Positions 28,055 through 36,904 of a stretch of DNA of 56,237 bases are shown one piece after another (position 1 is the stretch's first letter; every line of letters begins with the position of its first letter). The notes under the pieces were generated by a model, which did not search any database, was not told where the DNA came from, and saw only the letters and a list, made by a program, of their open reading frames with translations. A program made the translations under genes and the position numbers. The stretch comes from Firmicutes bacterium UBA6132 (GTDB lineage Bacteria > Bacillota_A > Clostridia > Tissierellales > Sedimentibacteraceae). The stretch spans positions 1-56,237 of the forward strand of contig DIVM01000316.1 of the NCBI GenBank assembly GCA_002435835.1. The letters are read 5' to 3'.

Positions 28055-28201
28055 AAGAACAGAAATCAAAAAATAATTTATATAATATAAAAGTATTGTA
28101 AACAACAAAAGTTATTACATATTATTTGTTTAAACATTCTAATCTCAATAATTATAATAAGATTATTTATTAATATAGCAATGAAACAAAGGAGAAACAA
28201 A

Positions 28202-29134
28202 ATGCATCTTGAGTATAATGATAAAATTATTTACATGAAAGAATGTATCCAAAAGAAAAATAAATTAAGAACTCTTATAAAACAAACTGAACAGGATTTA
28301 ATACGAGAAAAATTACATTTGAATCAATTGCTTGAAGGGCATTCTAAAAAATATAAAAAAGTTTTAAGTTTAAATATTGACAGCATTAATAAATTATTTT
28401 TTACTATATTAAATAGCAAAGAAGATCAAGTTGAAATAGAAATGCAAGAAGCATTAAAAGTAAAGTTAATATATGATGAATGTAAACATAATGTTGATTA
28501 TTTAGTTGAAGAATCAAAGAAACTCGTTGATGAGATATCGAATATAGTAACATGTGAAGAAAAGGAATATGAAGGTTTAATAGATAAAAAAATTGAAAAA
28601 ACATCAATTTGCGATAGTGATACATGTGAAAAATTAAAAAGATTAATTAAAAGAAGAGATAATATTAGTTCTAATATTAGAGAAGCTGATGAAGCAATAG
28701 AAGTAGGTGAAAAAGCTTTAAGTATGGTTGAAAAAACCATTAAAGCATTAGAAAATGTTGAAGACTGGGGTAACTGGGATAAAAAAGATCAATTAATTGA
28801 AGCAGAAAATATGGATATAGATGAAGCTGTTAATTATGCAGAAGAAGCTCAAAGATTATTAGGTAAATTTAAAAGAGAAATAGCTGATATAAATATGATA
28901 ACTAATACAGATATAACTGTTACTCATTTTGAAACTTTCTCTAGTAAATTTTATGATTCGTTGATATATGATTTTGTGGTATTAACTGAAATAGGAAGAA
29001 CTATGGACATAGTAAAATATACTAAAAATCATATTGATAAAGCTATGTCAAAATTATATGAAGAAAAAATTACCAATGAATTTCTTTATAATCAAATGCA
29101 AGAACAAATTAATAATTTAATTAAAAGCGCATAA
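28202..29134 (+). CDS. Unknown coiled-coil protein
   Basis: I do not recognise this 310-residue protein. It is almost wholly helical and highly charged, rich in Lys, Glu and Ile, with heptad-like spacing over residues 5-55, 80-120 and 140-230. It has no signal peptide, no membrane segment and no clear catalytic motif. A motif-like stretch, NVEDWGNWDKKDQLIEAENM, lies near the middle (about 185-205). The ATG at 28202 follows AAAGGAG; an in-frame start 7 codons upstream lacks a ribosome site. It has its own promoter and lies just before the ZTP riboswitch, but the riboswitch has a separate promoter. A structural or partner-binding role is likely. Confidence 0.75.
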   Translation: MHLEYNDKIIYMKECIQKKNKLRTLIKQTEQDLIREKLHLNQLLEGHSKKYKKVLSLNIDSINKLFFTILNSKEDQVEIEMQEALKVKLIYDECKHNVDYLVEESKKLVDEISNIVTCEEKEYEGLIDKKIEKTSICDSDTCEKLKRLIKRRDNISSNIREADEAIEVGEKALSMVEKTIKALENVEDWGNWDKKDQLIEAENMDIDEAVNYAEEAQRLLGKFKREIADINMITNTDITVTHFETFSSKFYDSLIYDFVVLTEIGRTMDIVKYTKNHIDKAMSKLYEEKITNEFLYNQMQEQINNLIKSA

Positions 29135-29141
29135 AAAATTA

Positions 29142-29170
29142 TTGACATTTTTAAATGTATATTATAATAT
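29142..29170 (+). promoter_or_regulatory. Promoter of the ZTP riboswitch and pfl operon
   Basis: TTGACA at 29142-29147 and TAATAT at 29165-29170 with 17-base spacing; an overlapping TATAAT at 29163 gives 15. It starts transcription just before the riboswitch. Confidence 0.7.
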
Positions 29171-29176
29171 AGCTTT

Positions 29177-29247
29177 ATCACATAACTGGCGGAAACGTGG
29201 AGTACCACGAGGGAGTGTGATTTAAATTTGAAGTCGACCGCCTGGGC
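29177..29247 (+). promoter_or_regulatory. ZTP (pfl) riboswitch aptamer
   Basis: The outer stem ATCACA/TGTGAT encloses AACTGGCGGAAACGTGG, AGTACCACGAGGGAG and, after a short linker, the invariant CCGCCTGGGC at 29238-29247. These are the conserved blocks of the pfl/ZTP motif, including a pseudoknot between the GGCG and CGCC segments. ZTP riboswitches sense the purine intermediate ZTP/ZMP, a sign of low formyl-tetrahydrofolate, and favour downstream expression. Here they control pflB, which makes formate, fitting the one-carbon role. Confidence 0.93.
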
Positions 29248-29266
29248 GAAGCTCAGGCGGTTTTTT
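29237..29266 (+). terminator. Riboswitch-controlled terminator
   Basis: ACCGCCTGGGC and GCTCAGGCGGT form a stem around GAA, followed by TTTTTT. Its 5' arm is the CCGCCTGGGC block of the aptamer, so ligand binding would block terminator formation. Confidence 0.9.
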
Positions 29267-29303
29267 GTGTCCTGAGTTATAAAACACCTTAGGAGGAATA
29301 TAT

Positions 29304-31529
29304 ATGGAACAATGGAAAAATTTTAGAGAAGGTAATTGGACAAATGAAATAAATGTAAGAGATTTCATTCAAAAAAATTATAACCCTTATGAAGGTAATG
29401 AAGAATTTCTTCAAGAAGCAACTGTAAAAACTAAAAATTTATTTGAAAAAGCATCTGATTTAATGAAACTTGAGTTAAAAAAAGGAGTTCTTGATGTAGA
29501 TACAAAGAATATATCGGGCATAAATAATTTTGATGCGGGATATTTAGATAGAGAAAATGAAATAATTGTAGGTTTTCAAACAGATGCACCATTGAAAAGG
29601 ATGATGAATCCTTTTGGTGGAATAAGAATGGTTGAAACTTCTTTAAAAGAGTATGGCTATGGAATGCCAAAAGAGTTGGACGAAATATTTAGTAAATTTA
29701 GAAAAACTCATAATGAAGGTGTTTTTGATGTATATACGCCTGAAATTAGAGCAGCAAGGAATGTTGGACTAGTAACAGGACTTCCAGATGCATATGGAAG
29801 GGGTAGAATCATAGGTGATTTCAGAAGAATTGCCCTTTATGGAATTGAGTTTTTAATAGAGAAAAAAGAAGAAGAATATTCAAAAATCACATTACCTATG
29901 AATGAAGAAAACATGAGAGCAAGGGAAGAAATTAGAGAACAAATTAAGGCACTAAATTCAATGAAATCAATGGCAGCAAAATATGGTGTTAATATTTCAA
30001 AACCATCTAATAATGCAAAAGAGGCTGTTCAAGCAATTTATTTTGGATATTTAGCAGGTGTTAAAGAAAACAATGGCGCTGCTATGTCGCTTGGAAGAGT
30101 TAGTTCATTCATAGATATTTATATGGAACGCGATTTGAAAAATGGTGTGTTAACAGAAACAGAAGCTCAGGAAATTATTGACCAGTTTGTTTTAAAACTA
30201 AGAATGGTAAGACATCTTCGTACTCCAGACTATAATGAATTATTTGCTGGTGACCCAAACTGGGTTACAGAATCTCTTGGAGGAATGGGACTTGATGGAA
30301 GAACATTAGTAACTAAAAATACTTTTAGATTTATGCACACTTTGACTAATTTAAATTCATCACCAGAACCAAATATGACAGTTCTTTGGTCTGATAATTT
30401 GCCTGAACATTTTAAGAAATATTGTGCAAAATTGTCTATTGGAACTTCTGCTATTCAATATGAAAATGACGATATTATGAGGCCTATCCATGGTGATGAT
30501 TATGGAATTGCATGTTGCGTATCTGCAATGAGAATGGGTAAAGACATGCAGTTTTTCGGAGCAAGATGTAATTTAGCTAAATCACTTTTAATGGCAATAA
30601 ACGGCGGATATGATGAAATTAAAAATGTAAAAGTAATTGAAGGTTTGGAAAAAATAAATTCTCATATATTAAATTATGATGAAGTTATGAAATCATATAA
30701 AAAAGTCCTTGAGTATGTTGCAGAACTTTATGTAAATACTATGAACATCATTCATTATATGCATGATAAATATGCTTATGAAGCAGGCCTAATGGCTCTT
30801 CATGATTATCAGGTAGGAAGATTCATGGCGTTTGGTGTGGCAGGATTATCCATAGTAGCTGATTCATTAAGTGCAATTAAATATGCAGAAGTTAAACCAG
30901 TTTATAATGAAAATAAAATTGCAGTTGATTTTGAAATTAATGGAGAATTTCCTATGTATGGCAATGATGATGACAGAGTTGATTTAATTGCTAAGGAAAT
31001 TGTTGAAATTTTTTCTAATGAACTTAAAAAACATAAAACTTACAGAAATGCAAAACATACTTTATCAGTTTTAACTATTACTTCAAATGTTGTTTATGGA
31101 AAGAAAACTGGAGCTACTCCTGATGGAAGAAAAACTGGTGAGCCTTTTGCACCAGGTGCAAATCCTATGAATGGAAGGGATAAAAGCGGTATATTAGCTT
31201 CTCTTAACTCTGTGGCAAAATTAAAGTATGAAAATATATGTGAAGATGGAATTTCTAATACATTTACAGTAATACCAAATACTCTTGGTAAAATGCAAAG
31301 ACACAGAATTGATAATCTTGTTAGTATAATTGATGGATATTTTGTACAGAAAGCACACCACATAAATGTAAATGTACTTGATAAAGAAATGTTAGAAGAT
31401 GCAATGGAACATCCTGAAAATTATCCTAACCTTACAATTCGTGTGTCAGGTTATGCAGTTAATTTTAACAGACTTACAAAAGAACAACAATTAGATGTAA
31501 TAAGCAGGACTTTCCACAGCAAAATGTAA
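29304..31529 (+). CDS. pflB: Pyruvate formate-lyase
   Basis: PflB splits pyruvate with CoA into acetyl-CoA and formate by a glycyl-radical mechanism, strictly without oxygen. The 741-residue protein has the catalytic cysteine pair IACCVSAM (Cys404, Cys405) and the glycyl-radical loop [10 protein letters not shown] (Gly716). It also has many family blocks, such as [14 protein letters not shown] near 157. Length is typical. The ATG at 29304 follows AGGAGGA. It is the first gene behind a ZTP riboswitch and is followed after 15 bases by its activating enzyme. Formate made here can feed formyl-tetrahydrofolate synthesis for purines. Confidence 0.97.
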   Translation: MEQWKNFREGNWTNEINVRDFIQKNYNPYEGNEEFLQEATVKTKNLFEKASDLMKLELKKGVLDVDTKNISGINNFDAGYLDRENEIIVGFQTDAPLKRMMNPFGGIRMVETSLKEYGYGMPKELDEIFSKFRKTHNEGVFDVYTPEIRAARNVGLVTGLPDAYGRGRIIGDFRRIALYGIEFLIEKKEEEYSKITLPMNEENMRAREEIREQIKALNSMKSMAAKYGVNISKPSNNAKEAVQAIYFGYLAGVKENNGAAMSLGRVSSFIDIYMERDLKNGVLTETEAQEIIDQFVLKLRMVRHLRTPDYNELFAGDPNWVTESLGGMGLDGRTLVTKNTFRFMHTLTNLNSSPEPNMTVLWSDNLPEHFKKYCAKLSIGTSAIQYENDDIMRPIHGDDYGIACCVSAMRMGKDMQFFGARCNLAKSLLMAINGGYDEIKNVKVIEGLEKINSHILNYDEVMKSYKKVLEYVAELYVNTMNIIHYMHDKYAYEAGLMALHDYQVGRFMAFGVAGLSIVADSLSAIKYAEVKPVYNENKIAVDFEINGEFPMYGNDDDRVDLIAKEIVEIFSNELKKHKTYRNAKHTLSVLTITSNVVYGKKTGATPDGRKTGEPFAPGANPMNGRDKSGILASLNSVAKLKYENICEDGISNTFTVIPNTLGKMQRHRIDNLVSIIDGYFVQKAHHINVNVLDKEMLEDAMEHPENYPNLTIRVSGYAVNFNRLTKEQQLDVISRTFHSKM

Positions 31530-31544
31530 AGGAAAGGTAGGATT

Positions 31545-32273
31545 ATGATAAAAGGAAAACTTCACTCTATAGAAACATTAGGAACACTTGATGGCCCAGG
31601 TATACGCATGGTTGTTTTTCTTCAAGGGTGTAGGTTAAGATGTTCATACTGCCATAATCCAGATACTTGGCAACTTAATACTGGAACTGTAATAACACAC
31701 GAAGAAATAGTAAATAAAGCTATAAGATATAAACCATATTTTAAATTTAATGATGGTGGGGTTACTTTTTCAGGAGGAGAACCATTAATGCAGCCTGAAT
31801 TTTTGTTGAAATGTTTAAAACTATTAAAAGAACAAAATATTCACACAGTAATAGATACTTCTGGTGCTGGGTTTGGTGATTATGATGAAATATTAAGTTA
31901 TACTGACCTTGTCCTTCTTGATATAAAACATTCTAATCCTGAAAAGTATAAAAAGTTAACAGGCATGGACATAAAATATTATTATGAATTTAAAGATGCT
32001 TTAATTAAAAATAAAAAGCATATTTGGATAAAACAAGTTGTTACTCCAGGTATAAATGATAGCAAAGAGAATATGGCAGAATTTGAAAAAGAAGTAAACA
32101 CATATCCAAGTGAAATGATAAAAAAAGTAGAACTGCTGCCTTATCACACATTAGGTGTTTTTAAATATAAGGAACTTAAACTTAATTATAAACTTGATGA
32201 TGTTCAACCTATGTCTATAGAAAAATTAAATGAGCTAAAAAATAATTTAAAAATAGAAAAATTAGTAAAATAA
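31545..32273 (+). CDS. pflA: Pyruvate formate-lyase activating enzyme
   Basis: PflA is the radical SAM enzyme that installs the glycyl radical on PflB. The 242-residue protein has the cluster motif CRLRCSYC with Cys29, Cys33 and Cys36 (CxxxCxxC). It also has GGVTFSGGEPLMQP near residue 70, the SAM-binding GGE motif, and DIKHSNPEKYKKLTG near 126. Length is typical of true PflA without extra ferredoxin domains. The ATG at 31545 follows GGAAAGG. It is co-transcribed with pflB. Confidence 0.96.
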   Translation: MIKGKLHSIETLGTLDGPGIRMVVFLQGCRLRCSYCHNPDTWQLNTGTVITHEEIVNKAIRYKPYFKFNDGGVTFSGGEPLMQPEFLLKCLKLLKEQNIHTVIDTSGAGFGDYDEILSYTDLVLLDIKHSNPEKYKKLTGMDIKYYYEFKDALIKNKKHIWIKQVVTPGINDSKENMAEFEKEVNTYPSEMIKKVELLPYHTLGVFKYKELKLNYKLDDVQPMSIEKLNELKNNLKIEKLVK

Positions 32274-32275
32274 AT

Positions 32276-32312
32276 ATGTATAAAAGCTGCCCGTGTGGTA
32301 GCTTTTATACAT
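32276..32312 (+). terminator. Hairpin after pflA
   Basis: ATGTATAAAAGCTGCC and GGTAGCTTTTATACAT form a long stem with a short GC-rich loop. The T tail is not classical, so it may be a terminator or an mRNA-stabilising hairpin. Confidence 0.6.
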
Positions 32313-32318
32313 ACTTGC

Positions 32319-32347
32319 TTGATTTGAATCAAATACATTGTTATAAT
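32319..32347 (+). promoter_or_regulatory. Promoter of the YbaK-like gene
   Basis: TTGATT (32319-32324), 17 bases, TATAAT (32342-32347), about 44 bases before the start codon. Confidence 0.7.
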
Positions 32348-32390
32348 AAGATATTAATAAATAATCATATAAAATAATAAGGGGAAGGCA

Positions 32391-32864
32391 ATGTCAATTG
32401 AAAATGTAAGAAATTATTTGAAAAAGTTTAACAGAGATAAAGATATACTTGAAATGAAAGAGTCAACTGCAACAGTAGAATTAGCGGCTCAGGCTTTAAA
32501 AACTGAAGAAGCAAGAATAGCTAAATCTTTATCATTTAAGTACGATGATGATTGTGCAATGATTGTTGTTATTGCAGGGGATGCAAAAATAGATAATAAA
32601 AAATTTAAAGAAGAGTTTGGATTTAAAGCTAAAATGCTTTCTCCAGAGGAGGCTTATGCATATACAGGTCATGCTGTTGGTGGAGTTTGTCCATTTGCAT
32701 TACCTGAAAAGGTTAAAGTGTTTTTAGATGATTCAATGAAAAGATTTAATACAATATTTCCAGCATGCGGCAGCAGCAATTCTGCCATAGAAGTTACGTT
32801 AGAAGAACTTAATGAATACTCAAGAAACCAAAAATGGGTTGATATATGTAAAAATTGGACATAA
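32391..32864 (+). CDS. YbaK/EbsC-type aminoacyl-tRNA deacylase
   Basis: The 157-residue protein has the YbaK/INS fold of proteins that remove wrong amino acids from tRNA, such as Ala or Cys from tRNA-Pro. Visible family marks are ESTATVELAAQALKTEEARIAKSL near residue 22, VVIAGDAKIDNKKFKEEFG with the conserved Lys near 60, and TGHAVGGVCPFALPEKVKVFLD near 96. PACGSSNSAIEV follows near 124. Its tRNA target is not defined. It stands alone behind its own promoter, with the ATG preceded by AAGGGGAAGG. Confidence 0.9.
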   Translation: MSIENVRNYLKKFNRDKDILEMKESTATVELAAQALKTEEARIAKSLSFKYDDDCAMIVVIAGDAKIDNKKFKEEFGFKAKMLSPEEAYAYTGHAVGGVCPFALPEKVKVFLDDSMKRFNTIFPACGSSNSAIEVTLEELNEYSRNQKWVDICKNWT

Positions 32865-32941
32865 ATCGCGATACTAAAATTTATCCCGATGTAAAACCTC
32901 ATAAAGGTTGTCAAATGTAAGGAGAGATATAAAAAATATGC

Positions 32942-32976
32942 AAAACGAAAGACCGCGTTGTGGTCTTTCGTTTGTT
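32942..32976. terminator. Bidirectional terminator
   Basis: AAAACGAAAGACC and GGTCTTTCGTTT pair around GCGTTGT. It lies between the YbaK-like gene and the convergent patB end, with T-rich exits on both strands. Confidence 0.85.
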
Positions 32977-33008
32977 TATAAATGATTTATAAAGTTAAAT
33001 TTTTTTGT

Positions 33009-34187
33009 TTACTTAATATTTTTAACGGCATTTTCCAATTGTTCAAGAGCCTTTTTTAATGTTTTCCTTGGGCATGCAATATTTATTCTTTGGAAACCTT
33101 CACCGTCTTTACCAAACATTGTTCCAGAATCAAGCCATAATTTAGCTTTATTTATTATAATATCATTTAACTCTTCATCGCTTAATCCTAAGTCACTACA
33201 GTCAAGCCATATTAAATAAGTTCCTTGTGGTTCAATTAATTTTATTTGTGGTAGTCTTTCTGCGAAAAATGCTCTTGCATAATCCAAATTACTTTTTAAA
33301 TATATTTTAAGTTCATCAAGCCATTCTCTACCATGCTCATAAGCTGCTTGGCATGCAACTAATCCAAGGGAATTAAGTTGGCTGTAACCACTTTTATTAT
33401 ATTCGTTTATAAATGCTTTTCTTAAAGCTGTATCTTCTATAAAAATATTTGATACTTGAAGTCCAGCAATATTAAATGTTTTACTTGGGGCTGTGCATGT
33501 TACTGCTATTTTAGAAAATTCTGGTTTAATATTAGCAAAAACATGGTGTGTGTATCCATCATAAGTAAAATCTCCATGAATTTCATCAGATACTACTGTT
33601 ACTTTATATTTTAAACAAATATCACCTAATTTAGTAAGCTCATTTTTAGTCCAAACTCTACCAACAGGGTTGTGAGGGCTGCAAAGTAAAAATAATTTTA
33701 TATTGTTTTCTATAATTTTCTTTTCGAAATCTTCAAAATCAATTGTATACTTGTTATTTTCAAACACAAGTGAATTATTGATCAATTTTCTATTGTTTCT
33801 TAAAATTGATTCTGAAAATGGATAATAAACAGGCTGCTGAATTAAAATACAGTCATTTTCTTTTGTAAAAGCTTTTATAGCAATAGTTATGGCATAAACT
33901 ATTCCAGGTGTTTTTACAAGCCATTTTTGTTCTATATCCCAATTGAAATAATTTTTATACCAATTATAAACTGCGTTAAAGTATTCGCCTTTTACATCAC
34001 TATAGCCAAATATTCCATGGTTAACAGATTTAATCAATGCATCTATTACTTCTTTAGGAGCTTGGAAGTCCATGTCGGCAACCCATAAAGGAAGCACATC
34101 TTCAGGTTTTTTTCTTTCAACTGCAAAATCATATTTTAAAGAATTTGTTTTTTTTCTTTCAATAATTTTATCAAAATCATAAGCCAT
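33009..34187 (-). CDS. patB: PatB/MalY-type cystathionine beta-lyase
   Basis: This PLP enzyme cleaves cystathionine to homocysteine, pyruvate and ammonia, or acts as a C-S lyase on cysteine conjugates. The 392-residue fold-type I protein has LPLWVADMDFQAPKEV near residue 30 (substrate-site signature of the PatB/MalY group), SPHNPVGRVW near 165, and VSDEIHGDFTYDGY near 195. The PLP lysine is in APSKTFNIAGLQ near 232. It lies 3 bases after the cystathionine synthase gene, so they are co-transcribed and probably form the two transsulfuration steps from cysteine to homocysteine. The ATG at 34187 follows GGGGG. Confidence 0.9.
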   Translation of the reverse strand: MAYDFDKIIERKKTNSLKYDFAVERKKPEDVLPLWVADMDFQAPKEVIDALIKSVNHGIFGYSDVKGEYFNAVYNWYKNYFNWDIEQKWLVKTPGIVYAITIAIKAFTKENDCILIQQPVYYPFSESILRNNRKLINNSLVFENNKYTIDFEDFEKKIIENNIKLFLLCSPHNPVGRVWTKNELTKLGDICLKYKVTVVSDEIHGDFTYDGYTHHVFANIKPEFSKIAVTCTAPSKTFNIAGLQVSNIFIEDTALRKAFINEYNKSGYSQLNSLGLVACQAAYEHGREWLDELKIYLKSNLDYARAFFAERLPQIKLIEPQGTYLIWLDCSDLGLSDEELNDIIINKAKLWLDSGTMFGKDGEGFQRINIACPRKTLKKALEQLENAVKNIK

Positions 34188-34190
34188 ATA

Positions 34191-35333
34191 TTATTCCCCC
34201 AATGCGTATTGTAAATCTTCAATTAAATCATCAACATTTTCTATACCAACTGAAAATCTTAAGAATTTTTCATTTATTCCTCGGTTTTCTCGTTCTTCAG
34301 GTGTTAAATCAGCATGAGTTTGAGTCATAGGATATGTTATAAGACTTTCAACTCCACCTAAGCTTTCTGCATATTTAATAATTTTTATATTGCTCAATAT
34401 ATGCTTAACGGTTTCTTCTGAGTCAACTTCAAAGCCAATCATACTTCCAAATCCAGTTGTTTGTTTTATTGAAACTTCATAACTTGGATGGTCTTTTAAA
34501 CCTACATAAAAAACTTTTTTTACTTTAAGATGATTTTTAAGATAATCTGCTAATTTTAAAGAATTTTGTTCTTGTTGTCTCATACGAATACTTAAAGTTT
34601 TAATACCTCTTATAATTAACCAACTATCAAATGGTGATAAAACAGCACCAGTTGTTTTTGATATGAATTTTATTTTTTCTGATAATTCTTCATTAGCTAA
34701 AACTAAAAATCCTGCTAATGTATCATTATGTCCTCCTAAAAACTTTGTACCGCTATGAAGTACAATGTCTGCTCCCAGTTCAATAGGTTTTTGGAAATAA
34801 GGCGATAAAAATGTATTATCAACTATTAATAATAAATTATTTTCCTTTGCAAGTTTTGACACTTCTTCAAGGTCTGTTACATTCATCATAGGATTAGTAG
34901 GTGTTTCTACAAAAATAGCTTTTGTATTTTTATTGATTAAATTTTTTATTGCGGGTATATTAGAAGTATCTACATAATTAAATTTCAAACCATTTTTTTC
35001 TGATATCTTATTAAATAAACGGATTGAACCTCCATATAAATCATCAGAAGCTATGATGTGATCATTTGGTGAGAAAATTTCCATTAAAGCAGATACGGCT
35101 GCCATTCCTGTAGAATAGGCTACAGCATCGTGTCCCGATTCTAAGGCAGCTACTAATTTTTCAAGGTGTTCCCTTGTTGGATTTTGTGAACGCGAGTAAT
35201 CATAACCAGTACTTTGACCTAATGCGGGGTGTGCAAAAGTAGCGGATTGATATATAGGAAAAGATATACTTCCAGTATTATCTGTTTTAAATTGTTCATT
35301 GTTTCCGTGTACACATTTTGTATCTATATTCAT
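34191..35333 (-). CDS. Cystathionine gamma-synthase/gamma-lyase family PLP enzyme
   Basis: The 380-residue protein belongs to the Cys/Met metabolism PLP family. PIYQSATFAHP and GYDYSRSQNPTREHLEKL bind substrate and phosphate. AYSTGMAAVSALM is near 80, and LHSGTKFLGGHNDTLAG near 185-200 holds the PLP lysine. The next gene, a cystathionine beta-lyase, favours cystathionine gamma-synthase (cysteine plus an activated homoserine), though gamma-lyase cannot be excluded by motif. Two more ATGs lie 4 and 2 codons upstream, but GGAG is 6 bases before the ATG at 35333, so I start there. It is the first gene of the pair, divergent from cysK. Confidence 0.88.
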   Translation of the reverse strand: MNIDTKCVHGNNEQFKTDNTGSISFPIYQSATFAHPALGQSTGYDYSRSQNPTREHLEKLVAALESGHDAVAYSTGMAAVSALMEIFSPNDHIIASDDLYGGSIRLFNKISEKNGLKFNYVDTSNIPAIKNLINKNTKAIFVETPTNPMMNVTDLEEVSKLAKENNLLLIVDNTFLSPYFQKPIELGADIVLHSGTKFLGGHNDTLAGFLVLANEELSEKIKFISKTTGAVLSPFDSWLIIRGIKTLSIRMRQQEQNSLKLADYLKNHLKVKKVFYVGLKDHPSYEVSIKQTTGFGSMIGFEVDSEETVKHILSNIKIIKYAESLGGVESLITYPMTQTHADLTPEERENRGINEKFLRFSVGIENVDDLIEDLQYALGE

Positions 35334-35390
35334 ATGCATCTCCATCTTTATTTAATAATACTATAATCATATATTTCATATTTGATAGAT

Positions 35391-35419
35391 ATGATATTTT
35401 AAAACGAAGAATATGTCAA
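35391..35419 (-). promoter_or_regulatory. Promoter of the cystathionine gene pair
   Basis: The minus strand has TTGACA (35419-35414), 17 bases and TATCAT (35396-35391). An AT-rich imperfect dyad around 35370-35397 overlaps the -10 box and might be an operator. Confidence 0.75.
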
Positions 35420-35446
35420 GGTAAAAAAATAATAATTTAAATTTTG

Positions 35447-35475
35447 TTGACAAATAATTCAATTTAAATTATAAT
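35447..35475 (+). promoter_or_regulatory. Consensus promoter of cysK
   Basis: TTGACA (35447-35452), 17 bases and TATAAT (35470-35475), a perfect sigma-A promoter about 85 bases before cysK. Confidence 0.85.
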
Positions 35476-35562
35476 AAATTCATATAAAGCATACAAAGAA
35501 ACTATGAAACGTAAAATATAAATCTTTTTAAAAAATAAAAAATAAAAAGGGAGATTAAAAAT

Positions 35563-36495
35563 ATGGCAAATATTCATAAAAGTATAACAGAATTAATAGG
35601 TAAAACACCTCTTTTACAATTAACAAACTTTGAAAAAAATAATAATTTAAATGCTAAGATAATAGCAAAGCTTGAATATTTAAATCCAGCGGGAAGTGTT
35701 AAAGATAGAATAGCTTATGCAATGATTAAAGATGCAGAAGAAAAAGGATTATTAAAAGAAGGATCAGTTATTATAGAGCCAACAAGTGGAAACACTGGTA
35801 TAGGAATTGCAAGTGTTGCAACAGCAAAAGGGTACAGAGCAATTTTAACTATGCCTGAAACAATGAGCGTTGAAAGAAGAAGTTTATTAAAAGCATATGG
35901 AGCTGAAGTAGTGCTTACAGACGGCGCTAAAGGTATGAAAGGTGCAATTGCAAAAGCAGAAGAATTAGCAAAAGAAATTCCAAATTCTTTTATACCTGCA
36001 CAGTTTGAAAATCCTGCGAACCCTGCTGTTCATTATGCAACTACTGGACCTGAAATATGGGAAGATACTGATGGTACTGTGGATATATTTGTTTCTGGAG
36101 TAGGTACAGGCGGAACGGTAACAGGTGTTGGTAAATTCTTAAAAGAAAAAAATCCAAATGTAAAAATAGTTGCTGTTGAACCAGCATCATCTCCAATTCT
36201 TTCTAAAGGAACATCAGGTTCACATAAAATACAAGGTATTGGTGCAGGATTTATTCCAAATACTTTAGATACAAGCGTATATGATGAAATTATTACAGTA
36301 GAAAATGAAGATGCATTTAAATTAGGAAAAGAAATAGTTAAATCAGAAGGTGTATTAGTTGGTATATCATCAGGTGCAGCATTATGGGCAGCAACTGAAA
36401 TTGCAAAACGACCTGAGAATGCAGGTAAAAACATAGTAGTATTGTTACCTGATACAGGGGATAGATATTTCTCAACAGCTTTATTTACTGAATAA
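35563..36495 (+). CDS. cysK: Cysteine synthase A
   Basis: CysK makes L-cysteine from O-acetylserine and sulfide. The 310-residue fold-type II PLP protein starts [19 protein letters not shown] and has the PLP lysine in [15 protein letters not shown] near residue 42. [14 protein letters not shown] is near 70, [19 protein letters not shown] is near 175 (phosphate cup), and [11 protein letters not shown] is near 265. Length is standard. The ATG at 35563 follows GGGAG. It is divergent from the cystathionine pair and next to metNIQ, forming one sulfur amino-acid block. Confidence 0.95.
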   Translation: MANIHKSITELIGKTPLLQLTNFEKNNNLNAKIIAKLEYLNPAGSVKDRIAYAMIKDAEEKGLLKEGSVIIEPTSGNTGIGIASVATAKGYRAILTMPETMSVERRSLLKAYGAEVVLTDGAKGMKGAIAKAEELAKEIPNSFIPAQFENPANPAVHYATTGPEIWEDTDGTVDIFVSGVGTGGTVTGVGKFLKEKNPNVKIVAVEPASSPILSKGTSGSHKIQGIGAGFIPNTLDTSVYDEIITVENEDAFKLGKEIVKSEGVLVGISSGAALWAATEIAKRPENAGKNIVVLLPDTGDRYFSTALFTE

Positions 36496-36558
36496 TTAAT
36501 TGAATATTTAATCGTTTTTATTGAAGAATAAAAATTGTTAATTAAATAAAAATTTATA

Positions 36559-36587
36559 TTGACAAAAATATTAAAATAGTATAAAGT
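36559..36587 (+). promoter_or_regulatory. Promoter of the SAM riboswitch and metNIQ
   Basis: TTGACA (36559-36564) and TAAAGT (36582-36587) with 17-base spacing; an overlapping TATAAA gives 15. Confidence 0.65.
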
Positions 36588-36610
36588 AATCACTAACAAT
36601 TGAATAATTA

Positions 36611-36715
36611 CTTCTTATCAAGAGAGATTGAGGGAGCGGCCCTATGAAATCTCGGCAACCTACATTTAATGAAAGGTGCTAAGTCCGGCAAAGTTTATCT
36701 TTGGAAGATGAGGAG
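36611..36715 (+). promoter_or_regulatory. SAM-I (S-box) riboswitch
   Basis: The core has CTTATCAAGAGAGATTGAGG, then GAGCGGCCCTATGAAATCTC, GGCAACC, AAAGGTGCTAAGTCC and the closing GATGAGG. The closing segment pairs with the first stem (CTTCTTATC/GATGAGGAG). These are the hallmark blocks of S-box RNAs, which bind S-adenosylmethionine and stop transcription of methionine genes when it is plentiful. A terminator follows at 36729. Confidence 0.95.
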
Positions 36716-36728
36716 ACGGTGTTTATAT

Positions 36729-36757
36729 AACCCTCTCTTCGTATGAGAGGGTTTTTT
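36729..36757 (+). terminator. Riboswitch-controlled terminator of metNIQ
   Basis: AACCCTCTC and GAGAGGGTT pair around TTCGTAT and are followed by T residues. Confidence 0.92.
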
Positions 36758-36760
36758 GTA

Positions 36761-36867
36761 TGACCTAACCCCAATTTTTCGACCGTAGGGAAGAAAAAAT
36801 GGCGGTAGGTCAACCGCAACGAATTCCCAATTTATGTGAGCGATAGCGAGCAAATAAATTGGTGAAT
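36761..36867. repeat. Nested palindromic element between the SAM riboswitch and metN
   Basis: Two adjacent inverted repeats are present. TGACCTA (36761) pairs with TAGGTCA (36806) around an inner ATTTTTC/GAAAAAAT stem. CCAATTTAT (36827) pairs with ATAAATTGG (36854) around GTGAGCGATAGCGAGCAA. It is more GC-rich than the surrounding gap and has no open frame. It looks like an inserted intergenic repeat within the metNIQ 5' untranslated region. Confidence 0.7.
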
Positions 36868-36904
36868 GAGACTGCGCAATTAATTCAATAATTATTTTAA
36901 GGCG

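Noticed and set aside
32938..32985. A 15-codon open frame with AAGGAG upstream, overlapping the terminator
   Set aside because: The spacing to the ribosome site is 13 bases, the frame mostly encodes the hairpin arms, and no similar peptide is known to me.
36033..36599. A 188-codon open frame opposite cysK
   Set aside because: It mirrors conserved cysK sequence, contains the downstream promoter region and has no coding features of its own.
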